Origin: an uncultured Bacteroidota bacterium
GTDB taxonomy: Bacteria; Bacteroidota; Bacteroidia; 2-12-FULL-35-15
Length of the DNA: 64,000 nucleotides
Direction of reading: 5' to 3'
NCBI GenBank assembly: GCA_903847205.1
Contig: CAINDA010000044.1
Span: 186,001 to 250,000 of the forward strand
The translations under genes were made by a program, and so were the position numbers. Positions 44,201-59,200 of the stretch are shown here, piece after piece (position 1 is the first letter of the stretch; each line of letters begins with the position of its first letter). The notes beneath the pieces are model-generated. The model saw nothing but the letters and a program-made list of their open reading frames with translations, was not told where the DNA came from and searched no databases.

Positions 44201-47200
44201 CAGTTGTATTTGTAAGTGTCTCGCTTGGGTTGCCGATACCTGAACCTGCTAAATTACTGATGCCTGCAACTGCAGCCCTTGTCCATGTAAATGTACCGCC
44301 AGGCGTAGCGCTTGTCGGTATATAAATAAAATCTGTACCGCTGCATATTGCAGGAGGAGCTAAACTGCTGCTTAATGCAGGTGTAGGGCTTACCGTAACA
44401 ACTACACTAAATGTTGATGGATTTGTACAGCCGTTTGCAGTTACTGTATAAACATAAGTAACATTTACCGAACCAGCCGTAGTATTGGTGAGGGTTTCAT
44501 TTGGATTGCCATTGCCCGCTGCCGGTGCATTACTTATACCGGTAACTGTTGCTCTTGTCCAATCAAATGATCCGCCTGCTGTAGCGCTGGTTGGTGTGTA
44601 ACTGAAAACCGTACCGCTGCATATAGCCGGAGGAGTTAAAGTACTGCTTAAAGTAGGAGCAGGAGCAACAATAACTGCAACATTATATGTTACAGGATTT
44701 GTACAGCTGTTAGCAGTAGCTGAATACACGTAATTAACGCTAATTGGACCTGCAGTTGTGTTTGTAAGCAATTCATTCGGATTACCTGACCCGAATGACG
44801 CTCCCTGAGCAATACCGATCACTGAACTTCTTGTCCAGCCAAATGATGAGCTTGCCACTGGGCCTGCAGGAGAGTAATTAAAGAACGAACCACTGCAAAT
44901 TGCAGGCGGAAGTAATGTAGTGCTTAATGTAGCAGTTGGATTAACAACAACTACTACATCAAAAGTGTTTGGATTTGTACAGCTGTTAGCAGAAACAGAA
45001 TATGTATATGTAACATTAATAGGCGCAATCGTTGTATTTGTAAGCGGTTCATTCGGGTTGCCTGTTCCGTTTGCAGCTACCTGGCTGATACCCACAACTG
45101 CGGCTCTTGTCCAGGTAAATGAAGCTCCTGGAGAAGTACTTGTTGGAATATAACTGAAAGTAGAGGCGCTGCATATCGCAGGAGGAGCAAGAGTACTGCT
45201 TAATGAATGATTACAGATACAAGCTTTGTTCACTCTGATAACAACATCGTAAGTGGTTCCATTAGTACAAAGGCCGGTGGATAAGGTAAAAATGTAATGA
45301 ACATTTTCAGGATGTGATGTATCCGAAAGAGTAAGTGTTTCGTTCGGAACTCCAGCACCAGCTGTTCCTGACTGAACTATCCATGGGTCAGTAGCTCTGG
45401 TCCAATTAAATGTTACACCTGACATTGCGCTTGTTGGAATATAATTGAAAGTTGTACCGCTGCAAAGCGCAGGAGGAGTCAAGGAACTTGTTAATGCAGG
45501 GGAAGGATTTACAGTAACCACCACATTGTAAGGAGTTGAATTTGTACAGCCGTTCGCAGATAAAGTATAAACATAGGTAACCGTTACAGCACTTGTTGTT
45601 GTATTGTTAAGTACTTCGTTCGGGTTGCCATTACCATTTCCAGAAACATTACTGATACCCACCACAGCTGCTCTTGTCCATGCAAAAATGGTACCTGGCG
45701 TCGGGCTTGTAGGAACATAATTGAAAGTATGAGGCGCTCCGCTGCAAAATGCCGGTGGTGTAAAGCTGCTGCTTAAAGTTGGTATTGGATACACTGTTAC
45801 AACTACATTATAAGTTGAAGCATTTGTACAGCTGTTTGCAGCCAAAGTATACACATAAGTAACATTTACAGGCGTTGCTATAGTATTATTAAGCACCTCA
45901 TTTGGATTGTTTATTCCGCTTGCTGCAGAATTACTGATTCCTATTACGCTGGCTCTTGTCCATGAGAATGATGTGCCTGCTGTTGCACTTGTAGGTACAT
46001 AACTGAAAGATGTACCGCTGCATAATGGTGCTGGAGTCACTGTACTGCTCAATAAAGGGGTTGGGTTGACTGTTACAACAACGTTGTATGTTGATGCATT
46101 TGTACATCCATTGGCAGAAACTGTATAAACATAAATGACATTTATCGGAGAGGCCGTTGTATTAATAAGAAGTTCATTTGGATTGTTGATACCTCCGCCG
46201 GCTATATTACTTATACCTGCTATTAGTGCCCTTGTCCAAGCAAACGCTGCACCCGCTGTAGAGCTGGTTGGAGTATAACTGAAAACGGCACCGCTGCAAA
46301 TAGCCGAAGGGGTCAGGATACTTGTTAAAATAGGTGTTGGGTTTACAGCAACAACAACAGGATAGGTGGTAATATTTGTACAGCCATTTGCTGCAAGTGT
46401 ATAAATGTAAGTTACATTTATTGGAGCAGCGGTTGTGTTATTTAATACTTCGTTTGGATTATCAGTGCCTGTTGCTCCTATATTGCTTATACCAACCACA
46501 GCAGCCCGAGACCAAGCAAATGTTGCACCTGGTGTACCACTTGTCGGAGTGTAAGCAAAAGTTGTTCCGCTGCATATTCCCGGAGGTGTTAGACTGCTGC
46601 TGAACCCTGGTGTTGGATTTACAATAACAGCTACCGTATATGTTGTTGGATTTGTACATCCGTTAGCTACAACTGAATAAATATAATTTACAGTTACGGG
46701 CGGTAATATAGTATTATTAAGTATTTCATTTGGATTTCCTGTACCGGTTCCAGCTAAATTACTTATACCAGGAACAGCTGCTCTCGTCCAAGGAAATGTT
46801 GATCCTGCAGTCGGACTCGTCGGCAGATAGAAGAATGCTGTTCCGCTGCAAATTGCTGGCGGAGCTAATGTACTGCTGAGTGTTGGTGTAGGATTAACAA
46901 CCACAACAACATTAAATACAGAAGTACATCCGTTTGCTGAAACAGTATAAATATAAGTAACATTTACCTGAGAAGTAGTAGTATTGATAAGTACTTCTGA
47001 AACACTTCCAACTCCGCTTCCTGCTGAATTGCTGATACCAGACACAGATGCCCTGGTCCATGCAAATGAAGCACCGGATGTAGGACTAATAGGAGCATAA
47101 TTGAAAGGAGAACCGCTGCATACTGGAGGCGGTGTTAAGCTGCTGCTCAATGCCGGCGTTGGATTCACGATAACAATTACATTAGATGTTGACGCATTTG

Positions 47201-50200
47201 TGCAGCTATTTGCAGTTAATGTATAAACATAAGTAACATTTATCGGCGCCGCTGTTATGTTAGTAAGGGCTTCCAGCGGATTACCGGTTCCTGTGCCGGC
47301 AATATTACTAATACCAGCTATTGCAGCTCTCGTCCATGCAAATGAAGTACCTGCTGTTAAACTAGTTGGCAAGTAACTGAATGTGGTACCGCTGCATATT
47401 GCTGGAGGCGCTAAACCACTTGTCAATAAAGGAACAGGATACACCGTAACAACAACACTTGAAGTTGAAGGATTTGTGCAGCTGTTGGCAGTTATTGTAT
47501 AAATGTAAGTAACATTCACCGGCGCTGTTGATGTGTTGGTCAGCGTTTCATTTGGATTGCCTGCTCCACCGCCTGCTATGTTACTGATTCCAATGACAGC
47601 AGCTCTAGTCCACGCGAACGTCGCACCTATAGTTGAACTTGCAGGAGGATAATTGAAAGAGGTTCCACTGCATATTGCTGAAGGAGTAAGCGTGCTGGTT
47701 AATGCCGGAGTTGGATTTACAGCAACAACTACACCGTATGTCGCAGCATTTGTACAGCCGTTTGATGATACAGTATAATCATAAGTAACGTTTATCGGAG
47801 CTGGTGTTGTATTGGTCAGCACTTCGTTCGGATTAGCAGTACCGCTTGCAAGAATATTGCTGATACCTGGTACTACAGCTCTTGTCCATGAGAAAACAGT
47901 ACTTCCTATTGTGCTTGTTGGTGTGTAACTGAAAGCTGAACCGCTACAGATTGCAGGAGGCGACAAACTGCTTGTTAATGCTGGGGTAAGATTTACTGTA
48001 ACAACTACTTGATAAGTGGATGGATTAGTACATCCATTCGCTGCAACAGTATAAACATAAGTTACATTAATTGGAGCAAGTGTTGTATTATTAAGTACTT
48101 CGTTTGGATTACCGGAACCGCTTCCTGCAATATTGCTGATACCCGCAACTGTTGCTCTAGTCCATGTTAACACCGCACCTAAAGTTGAACTAGTAGGTGA
48201 ATAGCTGAATGCTGAACCGCTGCATATTGCAGGAGGGGCAAGACTGCTTGTTAATAATGGTGTCGGATTCACCGTTACAAGTACATTAAATGTTGCGGGA
48301 TTGGTGCAAGTATTGGCAGAAACTGTATAAACGTAAGTAACAGTTATAGGCGCAGTAGTCGTATTAATAAGTGTTTCGTTAGGATTGGCAGAACCGCTTC
48401 CGGCAAGATTGCTTATTCCAGCAACCACAGCTCTTGTATAAGTAAACACAGCACCAGCTGTTGCACTTAGAGGAGTGTAATTGAATGCAGTATTATTACA
48501 GATTGCAGGAGGCGAAAGAGTACTGCTTAATGCAGGTGTAGGATTTACTAAAACAACTACTGGATATGTTGTCGCACTATTACAGCCGTTGGCAGAAACC
48601 GAATAAATATAAGTTACACTTATAGGAGCAGATGTTGTATTTATAAGTGTTTCGCTTGGATTCCCAGCGCCGGATCCGCCAATATTGCTTATACCAGGAA
48701 CAGCAGCTCGTGTCCATGCAAATGCTGCACCCGGAGTAGGACTTGTAGGTGAATAATTAAAAACACCATTACTGCAAATTGCCGGAGGAGATAAACTGCT
48801 GTTTAAGGTTGGTGTTTGATTTACAGAAACTACTACGTTATACGTTGAAGCATTCACACATCCATTTGCTGTTACCGTATATACATAAGTAACATTCACT
48901 GGAAGAGAAGTGGTATTGTTTAGTACTTCGTTTGGATTTCCAGGTCCGCTGCCAGCTAAATTACTGATACCTGCAACTACAGCTCGTGTCCATCCAAAAG
49001 TTGCTCCAATTGTTGCACTTGCCGGGGTATAACTGAATGCTGTTCCGCTGCAGATTGCCGGGGGTGCTAAAGTACTTGTTAATCCAGGAGTCGGGTTGAC
49101 AACAACAACAACATTGTAAGGAATTGCGTTTGCACATGAATTAGCCGTAAGAGAGTAAACGTAAGTAACACTTATTGGGTCAGTTGTTGTATTGGTAAGT
49201 ATTTCAGACGGATTTCCAGTACCTCCGCTGCCGATATTGGTGATTCCTGCAACTGCAGCTCTGGTCCAAGAAAAAACTGTGCCTCCTGTGCCGCTTGAAG
49301 GTGTATAATTGAATGCCGTTCCGCTGCAGATTGCCGGAGGAAGAAGACTGCTTGTTAATAATGGTTTCGGGAATACAGTAACTATAACATTATAGTTGCT
49401 CACATTAGTACAGCCATTTGCAGCTACAACATATACGTAAGTAACATTCACAGAAGATGCCACTGTGTTAACCAGAACTTCATTAGGATCTCCTGTACCG
49501 CTTCCGGCAGTATTACTAATGCCTAGAATCGCAGCTCTGCTCCAAGTCAATGTAGCGCCAAGTGTTGCACTAGTAGGAGTATAATTGAATGTACTTCCGC
49601 TGCATATTGCGGGCGGAGTCAAGCTGCTGCTTAAGGTTGGTGTTGTATTTATGGAAAGAATTACATTATAGGTTAACGGGTTTATACAGCCATTTGCTGC
49701 AACAGTATAAACATACGTAACATTAACTGCAGATGTTGTAGTATTTATAAGCGTTTCATTCGGATTGCCAGAACCGCTTCCCACTCCATTACTAATACCA
49801 GCTACAACGCCCCTTGTCCATGTCATAGTTGCACCAGAAGTTGGGCTGGTAGGTGTATAATTGAAAGGTGAGCCACTGCAAACTGCAGACGGCGACAAAG
49901 TGCTGCTTAATGTCGGTGTTGGATTTACGACCAGACTGACATTTTGATTATTACTGCAGCCATTTGAAGTGGTAGAGAAAATGTATGTAACATTTACCGG
50001 AGCTGCAGTTGTATTAATAAGTGTTTCATTCGGGTTATTTGTACCGCTTGCAGCGATATTAGTTATACCGGCCACTGCGGCGCGAGACCAGGCAAATAAT
50101 GCTCCTGCTGTTGCACTTGTCGGCGCATAGCTGAATACTGTGTTGCTGCATACTGCAGGAGGAGACAAGCTGCTGCTTAAAGTAGGCGAGAATTTCACAG

Positions 50201-53200
50201 TTAACACAACGTTTGATACTGCAGGGTTTGTACAGCCGTTTGCTGTCACTGAATAAACGTAAGTAACATTTATATCAGCAGCAGTTGTATTGATAAGTGT
50301 TTCATTCGGATTGCCCGCTCCGCTGCCGGCAATGTTGCTGATTCCAGCAACCGCTGCTCTTGACCATGCAAATGTCGCACCGCCGGTTGTACTTGTCGGC
50401 GCATAGCTGAAAAGAGTTCCGCTGCAAATCGAAGGAGGAGCTAAACTGCTGGAGAATACAGGGTTTGGATTTACAGAAACAACAACACTCTGTCCAGGTG
50501 AATTACTGCAGCTATTTGCTGTAGTGATATATGTATAGGTCACATTTACAGTTGCGGTTGTTGTATTGGTAAGAACTTCATTCGGATTGTTTGTACCGCT
50601 GCCGGCTAAATTGCTTACCCCCGCAACAGACGCTCTAGTCCATGCAAAAGCAGAACCAATTGTTGCGCTGGTAGGCGAATAAGAGAATGCAGTACCGCTG
50701 CAGATTGAAGGCGGAGCTAAACTGCTATTCAGCACCGGGGTTGGATTAACTGTAACCACAACACTATAAGGTGTCCCATTAGTACAGCCATTTGCAGATA
50801 AGGTAAATACATAAGTTACATTTATCGGTGCTATGGTTGTATTAGTTAGTGATTCTGAAACATTAGCTACACCGCTTCCGCCAGGGTTGCTAATACCTAC
50901 AACTGCCGCTCTGACCCATGTGTATGAAACACCTGCTGTCGCACTTGTCGGATTGTAGTTAAATGTTGTTCCGCTGCAAATAGCTGGAGGAGTTAAACTG
51001 CTTGTTAATAAAGGTGTAGGAAGCACTGTTACTACTACATTGAAGAATGCAGGGTTTGAACAGCCATTTGCAGACACTGTATATTGATAAGTAACATTTA
51101 CAGGCGAAGCTGTTGTATTAGTGAGCGTTTCATTTGGGTTGCCAGAACCGCTGCCAGCAATACTATTGATACCTACCACAGCCGCTCTGGTCCAGGCGAA
51201 TGCAGCACCTACTGTTGCACTTGTTGGTGCATAACTGAAAGGAGTTCCACTGCAGAATGAAGGCGGTGTTAAACTGCTGCTTAACACAGGTGTTGGTTTT
51301 ACAGATACCGTTACATTTTGGATATTGCTGCAGCCGTTTGCGGTTACCGAATAAGCATAAACAACATTAAGCGGATTAACTGTAGTATTAGTTAACACTT
51401 CATTGGGGTCGTTAGTACCGCTGCCGGCCCCGTTGCTGATGCCAACAACTGTCGCCCTTGTCCAAGGGAATGTAGCGCCGATAGTTGCACTTGTCGGTGA
51501 ATAATTAAAAGTAGTACCGCTGCAAATTGCCAAAGGAGTCAAGGTGCTTGTTAATATCGGATTTGGATTTACTCTGACAACTACATTGTAAGTTGTTGGG
51601 TTTGTACAGCCATTAAAAGATATTGTATAAACATAAACAACATTTATAGGAGCAGTAGTTGTATTATCAAGTGTCTCATTTGGATTATTGAAACCGCTGG
51701 CACTAATCTCACTGATGCCAACAACTCCCGCTCTAGACCATGCGAAAGCTGCACCCCCTGTAGGACTGGTTGGAGAATAACTAAAAGCCGTGCCGCTGCA
51801 AATTGCAGGCGGCGTTAAACTGCTGCTTAAAGCAGGAGCAAGATTAACAGGTACAACCACATTGTACGTTGCCGGATTAACACAGCCGTTTGCAGTAACA
51901 GTATAAACATAAGTAACATTTATGTTGCTCGTGGTTGTATTTACAAGAGTTTCATTAGGATTAGCAGAACCACTGCCTCCAATATTACTAATACCAACAA
52001 CAGTTGCCCTTGTCCAGGTGAATGAAGCTCCTGAGGTTGCACTGGTAGGGGCATAACTGAATACAGAACCGCTGCAAACTGCCGGAGGAGTAAGGCTGCT
52101 GTTTAATAAAGGATTTGGATTTACTGCAACTACCACATTTTGACCAGGAGAATTGCTGCAGCTATTTGCTGTAGAGATATAAACATAAGTAACATTTATA
52201 ATTGCTGTAGTCGTATTAGTAAGGGTTTCATTTGGATTATCAGTTCCGCTGGCGGCAATATTGCTGATACCTGCAACAGCAGCCCTGGTCCAGGCAAATG
52301 TAGTGCCTGGAGTTGCACTGGTAGGAGAATATGCGAATACAGTTGTATTACAAATTGCTGCAGGGGTTAATGTACTCGTTAATATCGGTGTTGGTTTAAC
52401 TGTAACAACCACATTATAAGTTGTTGGGTTTATACAGCCGTTAGAGGTTAAAGTATATACATACGTAACATTCACAGGAGAAACGGTGGTGTTAATAAGC
52501 GTTTCATTCGGGTTACCGTTACCTGTTCCGGCAGCATTACTGATACCAGCAACAGCTCCTCTTGTCCACGCAAATGTTACACCTGCTGTTGCACTTGTCG
52601 GCGAATAAGAGAATGCCGTACTGCTGCAAATTGAAGGAGGAGCAATACTGCTTGTTAATGTCGGGGTTGGATAAACTGTTACTGTAACATCATACGTTAC
52701 AGGATTAATACATGTGTTTGCTGTTACGGTATAAATATAGTCAACATTTAAATTTGCAGCTGTAGTATTAATTAGTATTTCATTCGGATTTCCTCCTCCG
52801 CTTCCTGCTGTATTGCTTATCCCAATTACCGTGGCCCTTGTCCATGCAAATGTTGCACCGGCAGTTGCACTGGTTGGTGCATAACTAAAAGTAGTGTTGC
52901 TGCAAATTGCAGGAGGTGTAAGAGTACTGTTTAATACAGGTATTGGATTTACCGTTAAAATTACATTTTGATTAATTGTACAGGCATTTGCTGAGGTTGT
53001 ATAAACATAAGTAACATTAACTGCTGCAGTTGTAGTATTCGTAAGCTGCTCGCTTGGGTCATTTGTACCGCTTGCGGCAATATTACTAATGCCAGTTGTG
53101 GTGGCTCTAGACCAAGCAAAGGTAGTACCCAAAACAGCACTCGTCGGCGTATAGTGGAATATAGTACCGCTGCATATTGCCGGAGGCGCTAAACTGCTGC

Positions 53201-56200
53201 TTAAGGCAGGTGTCGGATTTACTCTTACAACAACATTATAAAGAGTTGCATTTGTACAGCCGTTAGCTGACACAGTATAAACATAAGTAACGTTTATATT
53301 GGATGCAGTTGTATTAATCAGAATTTCATTCGGGTTATCTGAACCGCTGCCTGCAACATTACTGATACCGGCTACCGCAGCCCTTGCCCATGTGAATGAA
53401 GTACCAGGTGTTGCACTTGTAGGAGTGTAACTAAAAGAAGCACCGCTGCAAATGGCAGGAGGAGCCAATGTACTTGTTAAAGTAGGGATGATATTAACTG
53501 CAACTACAACGTTGTACAAAGTTGGGTTTGTGCAGCCGTTGGCTGCTACTTGATAAACATAAGTAACATTTATTGGAGATGTTGTTGTGTTAGTAAGCAC
53601 TTCATTTGGGTTACCGGTGCTTGAAGCAGCTGCATTGCTTATTCCAACAATCAGTGCTCTGGACCATGTGAATGATGAACCAACAGTTGCGCTGGTCGGC
53701 AGATAGCTGAACGCCGAGCCGCTGCAGATTGCAGGAGGAGTCAAGCTGCTGTTTAATGTCGGCGTTGGATTTACTAAAACAACAACATTCTCTCCGGGAG
53801 CGTCACTACAGCTATTAGCAGTGGTAGTATAAGTGTAAGTGACATTTAAAGGATTTGCTGTTGTATTAGTAAGTGTTTCATTTGCAGTTCCAACACCGGA
53901 TGCCGCCGAATTGCTGATACCTCCAACAGCTGCTCTTGACCACCCGTATGTGGCTCCCGCCGTAGCACTTGATGGGGTATAACTAAAAGGATTACCGCTG
54001 CAGATTGCTGAAGGCGTTAATGTTCCGCTCAATCTTGGAGTTGGATTTACAACAACTGTTACATTGTAAGTAGATCCGTTTACACATCCGTTTGCTGTTA
54101 CTCCATAAACATAGGTAACAGTAACCGGCGAAGCGGTTACATTAGTAAGTGATTCAAACACATTTCCAACACCGCTAGCCGCTGTATTGCTGATACCTGC
54201 AACTGCTGCCCTGGCCCATGTAAATGTCGCACCAGGAGTAGCGCTTGCTGCCGTGTAGCTGAAAGTTGCACCGCTGCATATTGCTGGCGGCGCAATACTG
54301 CTGCTCAATGTCGGCACTGGATTAACTACCACAACTACATTATAAGCCGACAGGTTTGAACATCCATTTGCTGCCAATGTATAAACATAAGTAACATTTA
54401 TAGGTGATGTTGTTGTATTGTTAAGTATTTCATTGGGGTTATTTGTACCGCTGTTTCCAGGATTACTGATACCAATTATAGCTGCTCTTGCCCAGTTAAA
54501 TGTTGCACCAGCAGTAGAACTTGTCGGCGCATAAGTGAAAGTGTTACCGCTGCAAATGCCAGGCGGCGTTAAACTGCTGCTAAGTGTCGGTTTTGGAAGC
54601 ACATTTACCACAACAGGGAAAGTAACAGGATTTGTGCAATCCCCAAGCATTGTAACCTGGTAAATATAAGTAACAGCAACTGTTGTGGCACCTGTGTTAT
54701 TCAGTACTTCATTAGGATTGCCGTTACCGCTTCCTCCTGTATTACCGATACCTGGTACCACAGCTCTTGTCCAATCAAATGAATTACCTCCGTTAGTACT
54801 TGCAGGAGTGTAACTGAAGGCCGTTCCGCTGCACATATCAGGCGGTGTTAATGTACTGCTTAATGTATGATTACATGCACAGGTAGTTACAACAACAACT
54901 ACACTGAAAGTTGTTGGATTGGTACAGCCGTTGGCTGTTAAAGTATAGATGTACGTAACATTAACATCACCTATTGCCGTTTTGGTAAGCGTTTCATTTG
55001 GATTATTGGAACCAAAACTGGCGGGATTAGAAATACCAGGTACGGTTGCTCTTGTCCAAGAAAATGTAGTGCCTGCAGTTAAACTTGTTGGTGTATAGCT
55101 GAAAGGAGATCCTCCGCAAATTGAGGGGGGAGTAACAGAACTGCTTAATGCCGGAGAAGGTTTTACGGAAACTGCGACATCATAGGTTGCACCGCCGGGA
55201 CAGCCAAACGCTGCTACCGAATAAATGTAATGAACAGTTATCGGATTTGCCGTTGTATTTATTAGTATTTCCTGTGGATCGTCAACCCCGAAACTTGCAG
55301 TATTGGTTATACCTGCTACTGTAGCTCTTGTCCAAGTAAATGACACACCTGCCGTAGCGCTTGTTGGTGAGTAATAGAAAATAGTACCCGTGCAGGTTGC
55401 AGGAGGTGTTAATGAACTGGTTAATGTAGGCACCAAATTTACTGCAACAATTACTGTATCATGCCTTGAACAGCCACTGGCAGTTGTTGTATAAATGTAA
55501 CTAACATTTATAGGGTTAGATGTTGTATTGTTAAGAATTTCATTCGGATTGTCAGTACCGCTGGCAGCAGGATTACTAATACCAGCAACAGCAGCTCTTG
55601 TCCATGCAAATGTTGCTAAGGCAGTACCGCTTTGAGGTACATAATAGAAAGCTGATCCGCTGCAGATTGGAGGCGGTCTTAAACTGCTGCTGAAAACAGG
55701 GGTAGGATTGACGGTCACATATATGTCTTGACGGAATAAGCAATTCCCAATATTTGAATAGTCCCAAAACTGATAAGTAACAACAATAGGGAAAGTAGCT
55801 AAGTTGGTAATTACCTCGCTCACATTACCGACACCGCTGCTTGCTGGCTGCAAAATACCGGATACAGCAGGGCGATACCAATTGTAGGTGCTTGGAACAT
55901 TACTTGTTGGGTGGTATGTAAAAGTACCACCGCTGCAAAATGCCGGATTAAAAATAGGACTGGTTAAAAGAGTCCTCGGCAGTAAAGAAACAACTACAGT
56001 GTCTTTATGAGAATTTACACAGCCGTTAACTGCTGTGGTAAAAATATAGGAAACATTAATTGCTGCATTAGTTACATTATCAAGTCCTTCATAAACATTA
56101 CTGTTACCGCTGCCTGCTCCATTTGATACACCAGCAACAACTGCTCTGGTCCAGGTAAAGTTTGCACCGGGTGTGGCACTTGTTGGTACGTATTGAAAAA

Positions 56201-59200
56201 TATAGCCCTGCTGATCGTATGAACAGGTGTTTCCAGCATTTAATGGGCTGTTCAATTTTGCGACTGGGTAAATTGTTTCAACCACATTGTCAAAATTTGT
56301 ACACCCGCTTGCAGTAAGAGAATAAGAATAAGTAACATTGATTGGAATTGCAGCCGTGTTGATAAGTGCTTCAGCTGGATCACCTAGACCGGTTGCTGCA
56401 GCATTACTGATGCCAGGTACGGAAGCTCTAATCCATGAGAAGGTAACACCAGCAGTTACGCTGGTAGGTGTATAATGGAATACAACCCCGCTGCAAATTG
56501 GATTCGGCGTTGTAGGGCTGCTTAATACCGGCCTTGGGTAAACAGTAACAACCACAGGAAAATGAGTTGGGTTTGTACAGCCATTGGCAGTTACTACATA
56601 ATCATAAGTAGTGGTTGCAGGAGCTGTTGTTGTATTAACAAGCGTTTCGAAAGGATTATCAGTACCGCTTGATGCTGAATTTATTATCCCTGCAGCTATA
56701 CCTCTGGTCCATGTAAATGACGCACCGGGAGTTGCACTTGCCGGCTGGTAACTAAAAGACGAACCGCTGCACACGGTCGGTGTAGGACTGCTGCTTAAAG
56801 TAGGTGTCGGATATACTGTAACAATTACATTTTGATTAAAACTGCAGCCATTTGCAGTTATCGTATAAATATAAGGAACATTGATAAGAGCCGTGGTTGT
56901 ATTATTGAGTGCTTCTCCAGGACTGTTTGTACCGCTGTTTGCTGCATTGCTTATTCCAGGCTGTACTTCCCTTATCCAGGAAAATGTGGCACCGGTTGTT
57001 GCACTTGCAGGAGTATAGTTAAAAACAATACCGCTGCAAATAGGAGGAGGAGTAACAGAACTGCTTAATACAGGTTTTGGATATACGGTTACAACAACTA
57101 AAAAATGTGCCGGGTTAGTACAGCCATTTGCTGCGGCCTGATAATCGTAAGTTACAGTTACATCACCGGTGGTAGTATTAATAAGCGTTTCAAAAGGGGT
57201 TCCGGTGCCAGCGCCGGCAGAGTTGCTGATACCTGCAACCACAGCTCTGGTCCATGTAAATGTTGCCCCTGGTGTTGCACTGCTTGGTGAATAATTGAAT
57301 GGAGACCCGCTGCACACAGTTGGTGTTAAACTGCTGTTCAAGGTCGGTGACGGATAAACAGTTACAATTACGTTTTCATTATTACTGCAGCCATTAGCAG
57401 TTGTAGTATAAACATAAGTGACATTTATCGGGCTGGGTGAGGTATTTATTAATGTTTCACCAGGATTGCCTGTACCGGTGGCCGCTGCATTGCTAATGCC
57501 CGGTATTGTTGCTCTGGACCAGGCAAATGTAGCGCCGGTGACGGCACTTGAAGCAGCATAATTAAATACTATACCGCTGCAAATAGCAGGCGGTGTTGTA
57601 GAACTGCTTAATGTTGGTTTCGGAAAAACTGTTACTACAACATTTTCAGGTACCGGGTTAGTACAGCCATTTGCTGCTATGGTAAATACATAAGTAACAT
57701 TAATGGATGAAGAAGTTGTATTGTCCAGAATTTCAAATAGAATTCCAGCACCGCTTCCTGCACTATTGCTAATTCCGGCAACCACCGCTCTTGTCCATGT
57801 AAATGTAGCACCTGGAGTAGCACTCGTTGGCGAATAATTAGATGGTACTCCGCTGCAAGATGAAGGGGTAAGATTACTGTTAAGCGTAGGAACAGGATAA
57901 ACAGTTACAAATACATTTTGGCTGAAACTGCAGCCATTTGCAGTGATTGTGTAAACGTAAGTAACATTAATCGGAGTAGTTGATGTATTAATAAGTGATT
58001 CACCCGGACTGTTAGTACCGCTGTTGGAAAGATTGCTTATACCTGGGACAGCAGACCGCTGCCAAGCAAAGGCAGCACCTGCAACAGAACTTGAAGGAGC
58101 ATAATTAAAAGCGACCCCGCTGCAAATTGCAGGCGGAGTAGTACTGCTGCTTAAACTTGGCACGGGGTATACTGTTACCACAACGTTTATTGGAGTAGGA
58201 TTGGTACAGCCGTTTGCGGAAGTTGTGAAAGCATAAGTGGCATTAACAGCAACGGATGTTGTATTATTAAGAACTTCAAATGGCACTCCAAAACCGCTTG
58301 ATGCTCCGTTGCTGATTCCGGCAGTTACCGCTCTTGTCCATGTAAAGGTAGCACCTACTGTTGCACTTGTAGGATTGTAGTTGAAAGATGAACCGCTGCA
58401 GACAGTCGGCGTAAGACTGCTGTTAAGAAAGGGAACCGGATACACTTGAACAGTAACATTTTCTGAATTACTGCATCCATTAGCAGTTGTAGAAAATACG
58501 TAAACAACATTAACAGTCTGCGGGGAAGTATTGACAAGAATTTCTGCGGGATCACCAGTACCTACAGCAGCTACATTGCTGATTCCGGCAACTGCCGCCC
58601 TTGACCATGGGAAGGTTGCACCAGAAGTTGCACTTGAAGGAGTATAATGAAAAGTTGCTCCGCTGCAAATTGCACCCGGGAACAAACCACTGGATAATGT
58701 AGGAAGAGGATTTACAACAACGTTTACTGTAGCTGTAGAAGCGCTTACGCATCCATTGGCAGTTACAGTATAGATATAGGCAACACTTACTGGAGAAGTA
58801 GTTGTATTATTAAGTACTTCGAAAGGATTTGCCAAGCCAGCTCCTGCCCCATTACTTATACCAACAACAACCGCTCTTGTCCAAGAAAATACAGCACCGG
58901 CGGTTGCACTTGTAGGTGAATAATTGAAAGCTGTTCCGCTGCAGGCTGCAGGCGGTGCTAATGAACTGCTCAATGTTGGAGTTGCGTTAACTTTTACCGT
59001 AACATCCTGATTAAAGCTGCAACCGTTTGCAGTAATAGTATAAGTATAAATAACATTTACAAATGAAGTAGTAGTATTGGTAAGTATTTCATTAGGACTG
59101 TTTGTACCGGTATTAGCCGCCTGGCTTATACCTGGAACAACGGCTCTTGACCATGCAAACGCCGCACCTCCTGTTGAGCTTGTCGGTGAATAACTAAATG

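Noticed and set aside
52140-57290. Plus-strand frames of 60-80 codons across the giant gene (for example 52140-52370 and 56832-57068)
   Set aside because: They recur with the repeat period because they are antisense shadows of the module array.
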